DNA of 64,000 nt from Streptomyces sp. CA-210063 (GTDB lineage: Bacteria; Actinomycetota; Actinomycetes; Streptomycetales; Streptomycetaceae). The translations under genes were made by a program, and so were the position numbers. Shown here piece by piece: positions 1 to 9,631 of the stretch (position 1 is the first letter of the stretch; each line of letters starts with the position of its first letter). The stretch lies in NCBI RefSeq assembly GCF_024612015.1, contig NZ_CP102512.1:5146001-5210000 (forward strand), read 5' to 3'. The notes beneath the pieces are model-generated. The model worked only from the letters and a program-made list of their open reading frames with translations, was not told where the DNA came from and did not search any database.

Positions 1-63
1 TGCCGTCGTATGCGGTGACAACACAAGGACGGAGCGCCCCGGGCCGGATGTGACACGCCTGAA

Positions 64-79
64 TGTGACCTGCGTCACT
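64..79. promoter_or_regulatory. CRP-like binding site
   Basis: The sequence reads TGTGA-N6-TCACT, one base from the classical CRP/FNR-family palindrome TGTGA-N6-TCACA. It lies about 235 bp upstream of the SDR start at 313, in a stretch (1-312) with no convincing gene. Function is inferred from the motif only; a chance match is possible. Confidence 0.3.
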
Positions 80-228
80 CCCGCCGGGCGTCGCGTACGT
101 CGAAGGCCCGAGGTGGTGGTCGGTCAGGTCCTCACGCCAGGGCCTGTCACGGTGTGCTGCCTGGGTGTGGTGCACCCGGGTGGCGCTCGTCCTGGTTGGT
201 TGCGACGGACCTGCCCAGACTCGGCTCC

Positions 229-247
229 ACCACGAACAACTCGTGGT
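229..247. promoter_or_regulatory. Inverted repeat upstream of SDR gene
   Basis: ACCACGA-N5-TCGTGGT is a perfect 7-bp inverted repeat about 65 bp before the SDR start. Its size and position suit a repressor operator (TetR or LacI type), but no cognate regulator is adjacent. Confidence 0.35.
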
Positions 248-312
248 TCGTCACGGGCACTTCGGGTCCACCACGGACACTTCGGGGTCCGCCGAGAAGG
301 AGAGAGCCAGAC

Positions 313-1047
313 ATGACATTCACGCACAAGGTCGTGGCCGTCACCGGGGCGAGCAGCGGGATCGGGGAGGCGACCGCCCGCCGGCTCGCCGCCGACGGTC
401 ACCGTCTGCTCCTCGGAGCCCGGCGCACCGACCGGCTGGAGGCGCTGACGAAGGAGATCACCGCCGCGGGCGGCACCGCGGAGTTCCGGCGGCTGGACGT
501 CACGGACGCCGCCGACGTCCGGGCCTTCGTGGCCGCCGCCCACGCGCGCTACGGCCGGGTGGACGTGCTGGTCAACAACGCCGGGGTGATGCCGCTCTCG
601 CCGCTGGAGGCGCTGAAGACCGACGAGTGGGACCGGATGATCGACGTGAACGTACGGGGAGTTCTGCACGGGATCGCCGCCGCGCTGCCCACGATGCGCG
701 CCCAGGGCGGCGGGCACTTCGTGAACGTCGCCTCCGTCGGCGCGTACGAGGTGTCCCCCACGGCGGCCGTCTACTGCGCCACCAAGTTCGCCGTCCGCGC
801 GATCTCCGAGGGGCTGCGCCAGGAGTCCGCCGGGGACATCCGCGTCACCCTCGTCTCCCCGGGCGTGACCGAGTCCGAACTCGCCGACGGCATCTCCGAC
901 CCCGCCGCCAGGGAGGCCATGAAGGCCTACCGGGCCGTGGCCCTGCCCGCCTCCGCCATCGCGGACGCCATCGCCTACGCCGTCGCCCAGCCCGCGCAGG
1001 TCGACGTCAACGAGATCGTCGTACGGCCGGCCGCGAGCGCCCAGTGA
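313..1047 (+). CDS. SDR-family NAD(P)-dependent oxidoreductase
   Basis: A 244-residue classical short-chain dehydrogenase/reductase, probably a cytosolic alcohol or ketone oxidoreductase; the substrate cannot be read from sequence. The N-terminal dinucleotide-binding motif TGASSGIG is followed by an NNAG motif (VNNAGVMP), and the catalytic pair is Tyr154 and Lys158 in YCATK. Length is normal for the family. The ATG at 313 was chosen because AAGGAGAG lies just upstream (around 298-305), whereas the open frame runs back to 154 without a ribosome site. It is monocistronic, with a possible operator at 229-247, and converges on the next gene. Confidence 0.9.
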   Translation: MTFTHKVVAVTGASSGIGEATARRLAADGHRLLLGARRTDRLEALTKEITAAGGTAEFRRLDVTDAADVRAFVAAAHARYGRVDVLVNNAGVMPLSPLEALKTDEWDRMIDVNVRGVLHGIAAALPTMRAQGGGHFVNVASVGAYEVSPTAAVYCATKFAVRAISEGLRQESAGDIRVTLVSPGVTESELADGISDPAAREAMKAYRAVALPASAIADAIAYAVAQPAQVDVNEIVVRPAASAQ

Positions 1048-1078
1048 GCCGGTGCGGGTCCGGGTGAGGCCACGACGC

Positions 1079-1095
1079 GCGGGGCCGGGCCCCGC
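1079..1095. terminator. Hairpin between convergent genes
   Basis: GCGGGGC-CGG-GCCCCGC forms a perfect 7-bp GC stem with a 3-base loop. It sits between the stop of the SDR gene and the stop of the leftward secreted-protein gene, so it may terminate both. There is no T-tract, as is common in Streptomyces. Confidence 0.45.
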
Positions 1096-1140
1096 CGGCG
1101 AAGAGCCGGGCCCAGCCCGGGTGTCGGGCGGTGCTGTCGG

Positions 1141-1644
1141 TCAGTAGAGCGCGACCCTCGGGTGGACGGTGCCCTGGGCCGCCGGGTCGGTGGCGGTGAG
1201 GCGGTAGACCTCGGTCAGGGTCTCGCCGGCCCGCAGGGTGCGCTGGGCGGTGGACAGGTCGGTGAAGAGGGTGCCGGTCTGGGTGCCGAGGTCGACGGGC
1301 TTCCAGCAGCCGCCGGCGGTGCGGCGCTCGACCTCGATGTCCGACGGGTCGAGGAACGGGCCGGCGTCCGGCGACTCCACCAGGAGCTGCGGGGCGACGG
1401 TCCGGTCCGCCGTGGAGTCGTTGCGGTAGGTGACGGTGACCTCGTGGCTCTCGCCGTCCGCCGTGAGCGGGCTGGTGGCGAGGTCCACGAAGTCGACGGG
1501 TATGGCGGGCGTCTGCTGGGCCGTGGTCGCCGTCGTGGTGGCCTGGGGCGTGGCCGCCGCGGCGGGGCCCGCCAGGGCGAGGCCGGCGACCGCTACGGCG
1601 ACGGTGAGAAGGGCAACCCGGAGACGACTGTTCTTGGCTGACAC
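1141..1644 (-). CDS. Small secreted protein of unknown function
   Basis: A 167-residue protein with a clear Sec signal: basic MSAKNSRLR, a hydrophobic Val/Ala/Leu core, then an AxA-type cleavage site (GPAAAA). The mature part is Thr/Ala-rich at its start, then reads like an immunoglobulin- or COG1361-type beta domain (segments EVTVTYRNDS, TLRAGETLTEVYRLTATDP), which suggests an extracellular beta-sandwich. No catalytic motif is visible. It is divergent from the hydrolase at 1896 across 251 bp that should hold both promoters. The fold is inferred only and no function is proposed. Confidence 0.75.
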   Translation of the reverse strand: MSAKNSRLRVALLTVAVAVAGLALAGPAAAATPQATTTATTAQQTPAIPVDFVDLATSPLTADGESHEVTVTYRNDSTADRTVAPQLLVESPDAGPFLDPSDIEVERRTAGGCWKPVDLGTQTGTLFTDLSTAQRTLRAGETLTEVYRLTATDPAAQGTVHPRVALY

Positions 1645-1895
1645 GTGCGCGGTTCCTTCGGGGTCGTGGGGGTCCGGCCGGGCCCCATCACTGGATACCG
1701 GCCAGGGACGTTCCCAAGATTACGAAGCGAAGGTCGAAGACGGTAACTACCGCCGGGTAGTGGAGAGATCCCGTGGAAAGTCGGCCACAGCGGCACCCGT
1801 CTGGCCAATTTCCCCTCTCTTGAGCTAGACATGCTCCGACCTCACCTTGACCAGTGAGTGCTTGGGGAATCAACAGCCCAGGGGGGAACACCCAG

Positions 1896-3530
1896 ATGAC
1901 ACCGCAGCAGCCCGCACCGAGACGCTTCGCGCGGCTCAGACTCGTCGGGGCCGCGCTCACCGCCCTCGTCCTCGCGGGAACGGGTACGGCGACGCAGGCC
2001 ATGGCCTCGCCGAAGACACCACCGACTCCGCCCGTGCCGACGCTCACCTGGACCGACTGCCAGGGCGGCTTCGAGTGCGCGAACGCCGATGTGCCGCTGG
2101 ACTACCGGGAGCCGCAGGGCCGCACGATCACGCTCGCGGTGGTCCGCAAGAAGGCCGCCGACCAGACGCAGCGCAAGGGCACGCTCTTCATGCAGCCCGG
2201 CGGGCCCGGCAACTCCGGGGTGGACTTCGTCCGCAACAACTACGACGACCTGCCGGCCGCCCTCCGCGACTCGTTCGACGTCTTCGGCTACGACGTCCGC
2301 GGTGTCGGGCGCAGTTCGGCGCTGACGTGCTTCGACGACGCCCGCTACACCAAGGCCGTCACCGACGCCAAGGGCGTCCCGGGTCCGGACGCCTTCGGCC
2401 CGGCGCTGCGCGAGGCGGCCGAGTTCAACCAGGCCTGCGTCGACAACGCGGGCGCCCTGCTGCCGTACGTCGGCACCGAGTACGTCGCCCGCGACATCGA
2501 CCTGCTGCGCCAGGCGCTCGGCGAGGAGCAACTGACGTACTACGGGCGGTCGTTCGGCTCGTACATCGGTACGGTCTACGCGGCGCTGTTCCCGAAGCGG
2601 GTGCGGGCGCTGGCGCTCGACGGGGCGTACGACCCGGTGCACTACGCCAACCGCCCCTACGCCTATGACCGGCCCCAGTACCTGGCGCTCGACGGCGCGA
2701 TGAGCCGCTTCCTCGACTGGTGCGCCGCCGACCCGGCGACCTGCGGCTTCGGGGACGGGGACCCGCGCGCGGCGTTCGAGCAGCTGAAGAGCGACCTCGA
2801 CGCGAACCCCGTCACGACCGCGAGCGGCGGGAAGGCCAACGGCTACACCCTCGTCTACCGGCTGATGTTCAACATCAACGAGGGCAAGGTCATCTGGCCG
2901 TCGCTCGGCGCGGCCCTGCGCAAGGCGCAGCTGCGGGACAACACCTCGTTCCTGCTGCGGCCGCCGTCCCCGGCCAGCTTCGACTTCCTCGGCCCGAACG
3001 TGGTCGTCGAGTGCGTCGACCGGGAGTACCCCCGCAGCCTGCACCAGTTGAAGCGGAACGTCACGGCCAACGCGAAGGCGGCGCCGCTGCTGGGCCCGGC
3101 CATGGCGTACGGCCCGCCGACGTACGACCACCAGCACGCCACCGCGTGCGTCCAGTGGCCCGGTGAGCGGGTCAGCCGCTACGACGGCTCCTACCGGGCG
3201 AAGGGTTCGTCGCCGATCCTGGTCATGGGCACCACCGGTGACCCGGACACCCCGTACCAGGACGCGGTCGCCCTGAGCCGGCGGCTCGACAACGCCTCGC
3301 TGCTGACGTTCGACGCCGAGGGCCACACCGCGTTCGGCCGCAGCGCCTGCGCGACGGACGCGGTCATCGGCTACCTCGTCGACCTGAAGGTCCCGGCCTC
3401 CGGCACGACCTGCGCGGACGAGACCCAGCCGCCGTCCTCCACCCCGAAGACGGCCCCGCCCGGCACGACCCTGGGCGAACTCCGCAACGGCGTCAACGAG
3501 CGCGTGGAGCGCATCGGCTCCGTGGACTGA
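1896..3530 (+). CDS. Secreted alpha/beta hydrolase, tripeptidyl-aminopeptidase (Tap/Slp) type
   Basis: A 544-residue exported serine hydrolase of the family containing Streptomyces tripeptidyl aminopeptidases. It has an N-terminal signal peptide (basic, hydrophobic core, AMA cleavage region), an oxyanion segment FMQPGGPGNSG, the nucleophile Ser219 in GRSFGS, a likely acid Asp449 or Asp451 in GDPDTP, and His477 in EGHTAFG. The region after residue about 430 matches the C-terminal domain typical of this family. Family knowledge predicts release of N-terminal tri- or dipeptides from extracellular proteins. The ATG at 1896 follows GGGGGGAA at good spacing. The last codons and stop lie inside a 16-bp tandem repeat. 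Confidence 0.88.
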   Translation: MTPQQPAPRRFARLRLVGAALTALVLAGTGTATQAMASPKTPPTPPVPTLTWTDCQGGFECANADVPLDYREPQGRTITLAVVRKKAADQTQRKGTLFMQPGGPGNSGVDFVRNNYDDLPAALRDSFDVFGYDVRGVGRSSALTCFDDARYTKAVTDAKGVPGPDAFGPALREAAEFNQACVDNAGALLPYVGTEYVARDIDLLRQALGEEQLTYYGRSFGSYIGTVYAALFPKRVRALALDGAYDPVHYANRPYAYDRPQYLALDGAMSRFLDWCAADPATCGFGDGDPRAAFEQLKSDLDANPVTTASGGKANGYTLVYRLMFNINEGKVIWPSLGAALRKAQLRDNTSFLLRPPSPASFDFLGPNVVVECVDREYPRSLHQLKRNVTANAKAAPLLGPAMAYGPPTYDHQHATACVQWPGERVSRYDGSYRAKGSSPILVMGTTGDPDTPYQDAVALSRRLDNASLLTFDAEGHTAFGRSACATDAVIGYLVDLKVPASGTTCADETQPPSSTPKTAPPGTTLGELRNGVNERVERIGSVD

Positions 3531-3582
3531 CCGGTCCGTGGACTGACCGGTCCGTGAACTGACCGGCTCCGTGCACTGATCG
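3520..3582 (+). repeat. 16-bp tandem repeat spanning a stop codon
   Basis: The unit CCGTGGACTGACCGGT occurs twice exactly (3520, 3536) and then in two degenerating copies (3552, 3569). The first copy contains the stop codon of the upstream hydrolase, and each later copy retains a TGA. Slippage duplication is the simplest explanation. Confidence 0.75.
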
Positions 3583-3799
3583 CCCTGCGGCCCCGAACCC
3601 CGGGGTGCCCGCCCCGCCACGGCTGGCACCCCGGGGTTCCGCACGTCCACGCTCGCCGGGGTCCGGCCCCCGGAACGCGTGGTTCTTGTGCAGGCCCGCG
3701 TGTCCGTCTTGCCCGGCCGTGGTGGGCGGTGTCACGGTGCCGAAGCTGTGTATGACCTGTGCATGGCATGGCTGAGGTGGGACCAGGGGGAGCGAGCCG

Positions 3800-4838
3800 G
3801 TGGGGCTGCGGATCCATTTCACGTATGAGGACCTGGCCCGGGTGGTCCTCGCGGAGGAACCCGATCCCCTGCGGGAAGGGCTGCTCAGCGTCTCTGACTG
3901 GCTTAGTGATCCCCAGCGTTGCTCAGGGATGTGAGCCAATCGTCTTCGTGCCCTGGTGCTGAACGGCAGGAGCCGTCAGCCCGCGTGGCATGTCCCTCCG
4001 GACGCTGGTCGGTGAGATCTCGCGACCTCACCGAGGAGGGTGCCCGACGTCGCCTGGGCGCCGAGCGTGTGCGTGACAGTCTGTCACGGGATCACTACGG
4101 ACCGCTAATCCGACTGGCGAGCTGGCCCTGGCCCGGCCGCTCCCCGGCTGGGCCCGCCCGCTCGCCGACGGCGACACCCAGGCGCTGCACGGGCTCGCCG
4201 ACCTGGTCCGCCGGCACCACGAGCGGTTCGTCGCCCCGCACTGGGCCCATGTCCGCACCCGCTTCGACGAGGCCCGGTCGGTCGCGGCGAGGGCCCTGCT
4301 GCGGTCCGGCTTCGCAGGTCTGGCGGAGCGGCTGCACCCCAGCGTGCGCTGGTCGGCGCCGGTGCTGCACATCGCGGGCCCGCATCTCCAGGGCGACCTG
4401 TATCTCGGCGGGCGAGGGCTGCGGATCATCCCGTCGTTCTTCTGCTGGCCCGGCCCGATCGTGCTGAAGGACGGCTCCCTGCCCCCGGTGCTGGTCCACC
4501 CGGTGACCCACGATCCACGCTGGCTGGCCCCCGCGCCGCCCGCCGCCCCCGGCACCCACCAGGCCCTCGCCGCGCTGCTCGGCAGGGCACGGGCCGCGGT
4601 GCTGGAGGAGGTGGCCGAGGGCCGGACCACGAGCGAGCTGGCCGGCCGGGTCGGGCTCAGTCCGGCGACCGTCAGCCATCATGTGGCCGTGCTGCGGGAG
4701 TCGGGGCTCCTCACCAGCCGGCGGATCGGCGGTGCCGTCCTGCACACCCTCACCGGCCTGGGCGCCGACCTCCTGGAAGGCGGCCTGACCTGCGGCATTC
4801 GACCACGCTCGAAAGCCGTGGTGCCGGCCGGGAGCTGA
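3800..4838 (+). pseudogene. Disrupted ArsR-type helix-turn-helix regulator
   Basis: The 5' part starts at GTG 3800 (after GGGGGAGCGAG) and reads GLRIHFTYEDLARVVLAEEP, a typical N-terminus of Streptomyces ArsR-like regulators, then stops at 3932-3934. The remainder lies in another frame, from about 4116 to the stop at 4836-4838. It ends in a winged helix-turn-helix (TSELAGRVGLSPATVSHH, then VLRESGLLTSRR). The intervening 180 bp matches neither half clearly and contains a perfect palindrome. This looks like an old frameshift plus replacement. A sequencing error alone would not explain the odd middle segment. Translation of the C-terminal half from an internal start (for example 4344) remains possible. 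Confidence 0.7.
4073..4087. promoter_or_regulatory. Perfect 15-bp palindrome
   Basis: GTGACAG-T-CTGTCAC, an exact palindrome with 7-bp arms, sits inside the scrambled middle of the broken regulator. It could be an operator brought in with foreign DNA, or a former autoregulatory site; neither can be decided here. Confidence 0.35.
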
Positions 4839-4947
4839 CGGTGACCATGGGGACGCGGGGCCACCGGGGCCCACGACCCGGGGTGCCCGCACCCGGCCGG
4901 CGACCGACGGCCGCGCGTCTCTACACCCACAGGGGGATCGCGAACCC

Positions 4948-5361
4948 ATGCGTACCAAGCGTTCACTTCTCGGCGCCCTCGGCACCATCACCCTGGTGCT
5001 GGCCTCCGCCCTGACCTCCGGCACGGCCCAGGCGGCGCCGTCCGCCGCCTCTCCGACGACCTCACCGGCCGTACGCTCGGAACTCCTGAGCCCCGGCTCC
5101 GGCATCATCTGCAGCTCCGGGAACTTCTGCGCCTCCGTCTGGGACCCGGCGGCGGGCCGGTTCCGGGTCTTCTACTTCTTCAACTGCGCCCGCTACTCGC
5201 TGTCGAACTGGAACGAGTGGGGCGAGGCCCAGAACAGCCAGACCGGCGGCGCCGTCGCCCGCATCTACGGTTCGAGCGGCAACGAACTGCGCTCCTACCC
5301 CGCCGACAACGCTGTCTACGGCGTGGACTGGGCGCCCGTCTATTCCATCCGCAACTGCTGA
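4948..5361 (+). CDS. Small secreted protein, possibly peptidase-inhibitor I36-like
   Basis: A 137-residue precursor with an obvious signal peptide (MRTKRSLLG, hydrophobic stretch, AQAAPS cleavage). The mature domain has four cysteines (ICSSGNFC, FNCARYS and C-terminal RNC), consistent with two disulphides, and is rich in aromatic residues. This layout resembles the small extracellular I36-type inhibitors of Streptomyces, but similarity is by pattern only. AGGGGGA precedes the ATG at 4948. It is monocistronic, convergent with the phosphatase gene at 5395. Confidence 0.75.
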   Translation: MRTKRSLLGALGTITLVLASALTSGTAQAAPSAASPTTSPAVRSELLSPGSGIICSSGNFCASVWDPAAGRFRVFYFFNCARYSLSNWNEWGEAQNSQTGGAVARIYGSSGNELRSYPADNAVYGVDWAPVYSIRNC

Positions 5362-5394
5362 GCGGAAAGCGGCACGGGGGCGACCTGGGCTGAC

Positions 5395-8310
5395 CTACGG
5401 GTCGAGGTCTCCGAAGGAGAGCGTGTCCAGGTCGCCGTCGAAGCCCTCCGGGGTCGGGAACATCAGCTCCAGCGGGTCGGGCGGCGGGTCGCGGTGGGGG
5501 TCGGGGCCGGTGAGGGACTGTTCGGTCCAGATGCACTTGCCGGTGGTGGTGTAGCGGGTGCCCCAGCGCTGGGAGAGCGCGGTGATGAGCTGAAGGCCCC
5601 GGCCGCCCTCGTCGGTGTCGGTGGCCCGGCGTATGCGGGGCATGGTGAGGCTGCCGTCGAAGACCTCGCAGACCAGCGCGGAGCCGTGCAGGAGGCGGAG
5701 GCGGACGGGGCCCTTGGCGTGGCGTACGACGTTGCCGACGAGTTCGCTGGCGAGGAGTTCGGTGGTGGGCGCGAGGTCGTCCAGGTCCCAGGCGGCGAGC
5801 TGTTCGCGGACGTGGCGGCGGGCCTGGCCGGCGGCCTTCGGGTTGTCGAGCAGGGACCAGGAGGCCATCCGGTCGTCGGTCAGGGCGTGCAGGCGGGCGA
5901 CGAGGAACGCGGCGTCGTCGGCCGCCGGGTGCTCGGCGGGGAGCAGACCATGGGTGAGGGTGTCGCAGAGGCGTTCCAGGTCGGCGGCGGTGCCGTCCTC
6001 GTGGGCGGTGCGCAGCAGCCCGGCCAGGTCGGCCATGCCCTCGTCGATGCCCCGTTTCGCCGACTCGATCAGCCCGTCGGTGTAGAGCACGAGCAGGCTG
6101 CCCTCGGGCACGGTCAGCTCGACCGTCTCGAACGGCGGGTCGGCCGCGCCGAGCGGCGGGTCGGCGGTCAGTTCGGGGAAGTGCACGGTGCCGTCGGGGT
6201 GGACCAGGGCGGGCGGCGGGTGTCCGGCGCGGGCGATGGAGCAGACCTGGGTGGTGGAGTCGTAGAGGGCGTACAGGCAGGTGACGTACGACTCCTCGCC
6301 CATGGCGGTGACGATGTCGTTGAGGTGGCTCATGATCTCGTCGGGGGGCAGTTCCAGGTCGGCGAGGGTGTGGACGGCCGTGCGGAGCCGGCCCATGGTG
6401 GCGGCCTCGGACAGGCCGTGGCCCATGACGTCGCCGACGACGAGGGCGACCTGGCCGCTGGAGAGCGGGATGACGTCGTACCAGTCGCCGCCGACGTCCA
6501 TGCCCTGCCCGGCCGGGAGGTAGCGGGCGGCGGACTCGCAGGCGGCGAGGGCGGGCAGGGCCTGCGGGAGCAGGGCGCGCTGGAGTTCGCGGGACCGGGT
6601 GTGTTCGAGGTCGTAGAGCCGGGCGCGTTCCAGGGACTGGGCGAGGAGGGCGCTGATCGCGGTGAGGAGGGTGCGTTCCTCGTCGATGAGGCGGCGCGGC
6701 CGGTCGAAGGAGACGATGCACACACCGAAGGTGTGGTCGGACGCCGTCAGCGGCAGGAACGCCCAGGACTGTTTGCCGGACCTGGCCAGCAGCTCGGCGT
6801 GCTGGGGCACGTACGCGACGTACTCCTGCGGTGAGGAGATGAAGATCGGGGTGCCGGAGTTGATCGCGTCCCAGGCGGGGCCGTAGGGCGTCTTGGGGAA
6901 GTGGTTGACGAGAGTGATGAACTCGTCCGAGTAGCCGACGGCTCCGACGTTGTGGAGCCGGCCGCCCTCCACGGCCTGGACGAGGAGTCCGGTGGCGGCG
7001 AACGGCGGCAGCACCCATCGGGCGACCGCCTCGACGACGTCCTGCGAGGTGGTCGCCTTGGCGAGTGCGGCGGTCAACGCGGCGATGCGGTCGGCCCGTT
7101 CGGAGGCGGCGCGCTCGGCTTCGCGGTGCTCCTCCTCCAGCCGCCGTTTCTCGGTGACGTCGGTGAAGTAGACGGTCCGGCCGTCGGGCCCCGGGACCAG
7201 CCGCAGGTGGTACACGCTGCCCCGGTCCGGTATGCGTACGTCGAACCCGGAGGGTTTCTCCTCGGCGGCGGCCTGCCGGCAGCGGCTCTCCACGCCGGGG
7301 GTCTCACGCAGGGACGGCACGTCCCACAGGACGCGCCCGAACAGCTCCTCCTCGGAGAGGCCGAGGGTGCGTTCGGCCTCCAGGTTGGCGAAGGTGATCC
7401 GCCAGTCGGCGTCGACGGCGAGGAAGCCGTCGCTCATGTGCCGCAGGGCCCGGCTGAGCGCGTCCCGGGCGGACCGTGACTCGTTGCTCTCCCACCCCAC
7501 GCCGATCATCCGGTGGGGTTCGCCGTGCTCGTCGTAGGTGGCCCGGCCGCGGGCCCGCGTCCAGCCCCAGGTGCCGTCGAATCGCCGTACGCGGTACTCC
7601 GCCTCGTACACGCCGTGGTCGCGGATCGCCCGCTCCGCCGCGGCCAGGGTGGGGGCGAGGTCGTCCGGGTGGACGATCCGCATCCAGTTCTCAACCTTGC
7701 CGGTGAACTCGGACGCTCTGGTGCCGTAGAGCTCCAGGGCCGCCTCGTCCCAGATCAGGTCGCCGGTGCGGATGTTCCAGTCCCAGGAGCCGACGCTGAC
7801 CTCCTTCAGCGCCTGCCGCAGCCGCTCGCCGTTCAGCTCGGCCTGGGGAGGGCCGGACGGTGGCGGCGCCTGCGCCATGCGGTCCTCGGTCCACTCGACG
7901 AGCGCCCGCAGGAACTCCCACTCCTCGTCGGTGGGTTCGCCCCGGGCGCCGGTGAGGACGGTCAGCGCGCCTATCGTGCGGGCACAGCCGGCCACGGGTA
8001 AGGAGACCAGGCCGGTGCCGGGCCAGGCGATGGCCATGGAGCCCAGCGGCGACCACGATCCGCTGCCGCGGTGGAGGGCGCGGGCCGGGGGCAGCGGGCC
8101 CTCCTGGTCGATGATCTCCCACGGGCGGGTGAGCGCGGGCGGGAGGCCGGTGACCGACACCAGCCGCAGGGCCGACATGGGGCCCCTGAGGTGGATCATC
8201 CCCCCGAGGGCGCCGAGTTCGCCGACCGCGTGCTGGAGCGCCAGCCGGAAGACCTCGCTTTCCGCGACACCGGGGTCCACCGTGCTGAGCAGGGCCAGCC
8301 GTGCGTTCAT
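5395..8310 (-). CDS. Multi-sensor PP2C phosphatase (GAF-PAS-PAS-GAF-SpoIIE-HATPase)
   Basis: A 971-residue cytosolic signalling protein. Domains in order: N-terminal GAF-like (about 10-160), PAS with PAC segment (180-290, ending RMIGVGWE), second PAS (295-395), coiled linker, GAF (410-570), SpoIIE-type PP2C phosphatase (590-800; [14 protein letters not shown] and LYTDG metal-binding segments) and a C-terminal RsbW-like HATPase (830-940; [10 protein letters not shown]). The family normally dephosphorylates anti-anti-sigma factors, while the HATPase domain can act as an anti-sigma kinase, so one protein may tune a SigB/SigF-type partner switch. No sigma, RsbV or RsbW gene is adjacent. Codon 104 is TTA, implying dependence on the bldA tRNA. 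Confidence 0.9.
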   Translation of the reverse strand: MNARLALLSTVDPGVAESEVFRLALQHAVGELGALGGMIHLRGPMSALRLVSVTGLPPALTRPWEIIDQEGPLPPARALHRGSGSWSPLGSMAIAWPGTGLVSLPVAGCARTIGALTVLTGARGEPTDEEWEFLRALVEWTEDRMAQAPPPSGPPQAELNGERLRQALKEVSVGSWDWNIRTGDLIWDEAALELYGTRASEFTGKVENWMRIVHPDDLAPTLAAAERAIRDHGVYEAEYRVRRFDGTWGWTRARGRATYDEHGEPHRMIGVGWESNESRSARDALSRALRHMSDGFLAVDADWRITFANLEAERTLGLSEEELFGRVLWDVPSLRETPGVESRCRQAAAEEKPSGFDVRIPDRGSVYHLRLVPGPDGRTVYFTDVTEKRRLEEEHREAERAASERADRIAALTAALAKATTSQDVVEAVARWVLPPFAATGLLVQAVEGGRLHNVGAVGYSDEFITLVNHFPKTPYGPAWDAINSGTPIFISSPQEYVAYVPQHAELLARSGKQSWAFLPLTASDHTFGVCIVSFDRPRRLIDEERTLLTAISALLAQSLERARLYDLEHTRSRELQRALLPQALPALAACESAARYLPAGQGMDVGGDWYDVIPLSSGQVALVVGDVMGHGLSEAATMGRLRTAVHTLADLELPPDEIMSHLNDIVTAMGEESYVTCLYALYDSTTQVCSIARAGHPPPALVHPDGTVHFPELTADPPLGAADPPFETVELTVPEGSLLVLYTDGLIESAKRGIDEGMADLAGLLRTAHEDGTAADLERLCDTLTHGLLPAEHPAADDAAFLVARLHALTDDRMASWSLLDNPKAAGQARRHVREQLAAWDLDDLAPTTELLASELVGNVVRHAKGPVRLRLLHGSALVCEVFDGSLTMPRIRRATDTDEGGRGLQLITALSQRWGTRYTTTGKCIWTEQSLTGPDPHRDPPPDPLELMFPTPEGFDGDLDTLSFGDLDP

Positions 8311-8497
8311 GAGCCAGACTTTAACGTTCTACTCATACGTAAGGCAGTCCGCCACAGGAATTCCACAGCGGCTCCCCCGTGTCGTCCTCAACGCGTCCTC
8401 GATGCCGCCCTCGACGTCCGCCCTCCGCGCCGGGCATCCGCACCAACGGCGTTGGCTCCAGGGTGAGTTGACTGGCCGATCATGGATCATGGGCGGC

Positions 8498-9574
8498 ATG
8501 GACATCGGCGTTTTCCTCCCCATCGGCAACAACGGCTGGCTCATATCGAAGAGTTCACCGCAGTACCTGCCGAGCTTCGAACTGAACAAGGCGATCGTGC
8601 GGAAGGCCGAGGAGCACGGCCTCGACTTCGCGCTCTCCATGATCAAACTCAAGGGCTTCGGCGGCGAGACCGAGTTCTGGGACCACAACCTGGAGTCCTT
8701 CACGCTGATGGCGGGCCTGGCCGCCGTGACGGACCGCATCAAGCTGTACGCCTCCACCCCGATCCTCGCCCTCCCGCCGGCGATCGTCGCGCGCATGGCC
8801 GTCACGGTCGACTCGATCGCCCCCGGCCGCTTCGGCGTCAACATCGTCACCGGCTGGGCGCCCGGCGAGTACTCCCAGATGGGCCTGTGGCCCGGCGACG
8901 ACCACTTCGGCAACCGGTACGCGCGCGCCGCGGAGTACGTCACCGTGATGAAGGACCTGTGGCGCGACGGCGTCAGCGATTTCAAGGGCGAGTTCTACGA
9001 GATGGACGACTGCGTGCTGTCCCCGCGCCCGGCGAACGGCCACATCGACATCGTCGCCGCCGGGCAGAGCGGTACCGGGATGCGGTTCGCCGCCGAGCAC
9101 GCCGACTACAGCTTCATCCTGGGCAGCGGCGTCAACACCCCGCTCGCCCTCGCCGGCTCCACGGCCACGCTGGTCGAGGCGGCGGAGCGGACGGGCCGCG
9201 ACGTGGGCGCCCTCTCCCTGTTCATGGTCATCGCCGACGAGACGGACGAGGCCGCCCGGGCGAAGTGGCAGGACTACCACGACAACGCGGACCACGCGGC
9301 CCTCGCCTACATGGCGGGCGAATCGGCCTCGGACACCACCGCCGACGACTCCTCCACCGCCCGCACGATCGTCCTGCCCGAAGGCGCGGTCAACTTCAAC
9401 ATGGGCACGCTGGTCGGCTCCTACGAGACGGTCGCGAAGATGCTCGACGAGGTCGCCGAGGTCGACGGCACGAAGGGGATCATGCTCGTCTTCGACGACT
9501 TCCTGGCCGGCGTCGAGAACTTCGGCACGCGGATCCAGCCACTGATGAGGTCGCGGGAGGGGCGGTCCGCGTGA
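8498..9574 (+). CDS. rutA: RutA-like pyrimidine monooxygenase (LLM-class flavin-dependent)
   Basis: A 358-residue luciferase-like flavin monooxygenase. Segments such as [25 protein letters not shown] and RIQPLMR coincide with E. coli RutA, and long stretches match almost residue for residue from memory. RutA opens the uracil ring using FMNH2 and O2 to give ureidoacrylate peracid. ATG 8498 is preferred because it gives the [12 protein letters not shown] start of the family; ATG 8489 is three codons upstream. None of rutB-G is present on either side, so either the rest of the pathway is elsewhere or this enzyme acts on another heterocycle. It is divergent from the phosphatase gene. Confidence 0.85.
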   Translation: MDIGVFLPIGNNGWLISKSSPQYLPSFELNKAIVRKAEEHGLDFALSMIKLKGFGGETEFWDHNLESFTLMAGLAAVTDRIKLYASTPILALPPAIVARMAVTVDSIAPGRFGVNIVTGWAPGEYSQMGLWPGDDHFGNRYARAAEYVTVMKDLWRDGVSDFKGEFYEMDDCVLSPRPANGHIDIVAAGQSGTGMRFAAEHADYSFILGSGVNTPLALAGSTATLVEAAERTGRDVGALSLFMVIADETDEAARAKWQDYHDNADHAALAYMAGESASDTTADDSSTARTIVLPEGAVNFNMGTLVGSYETVAKMLDEVAEVDGTKGIMLVFDDFLAGVENFGTRIQPLMRSREGRSA

Positions 9575-9631
9575 CCAAGATCTGATGAACGTCGTTGGGC
9601 CGCTGCAACACCAGGTTGTTGCGACACCAGG

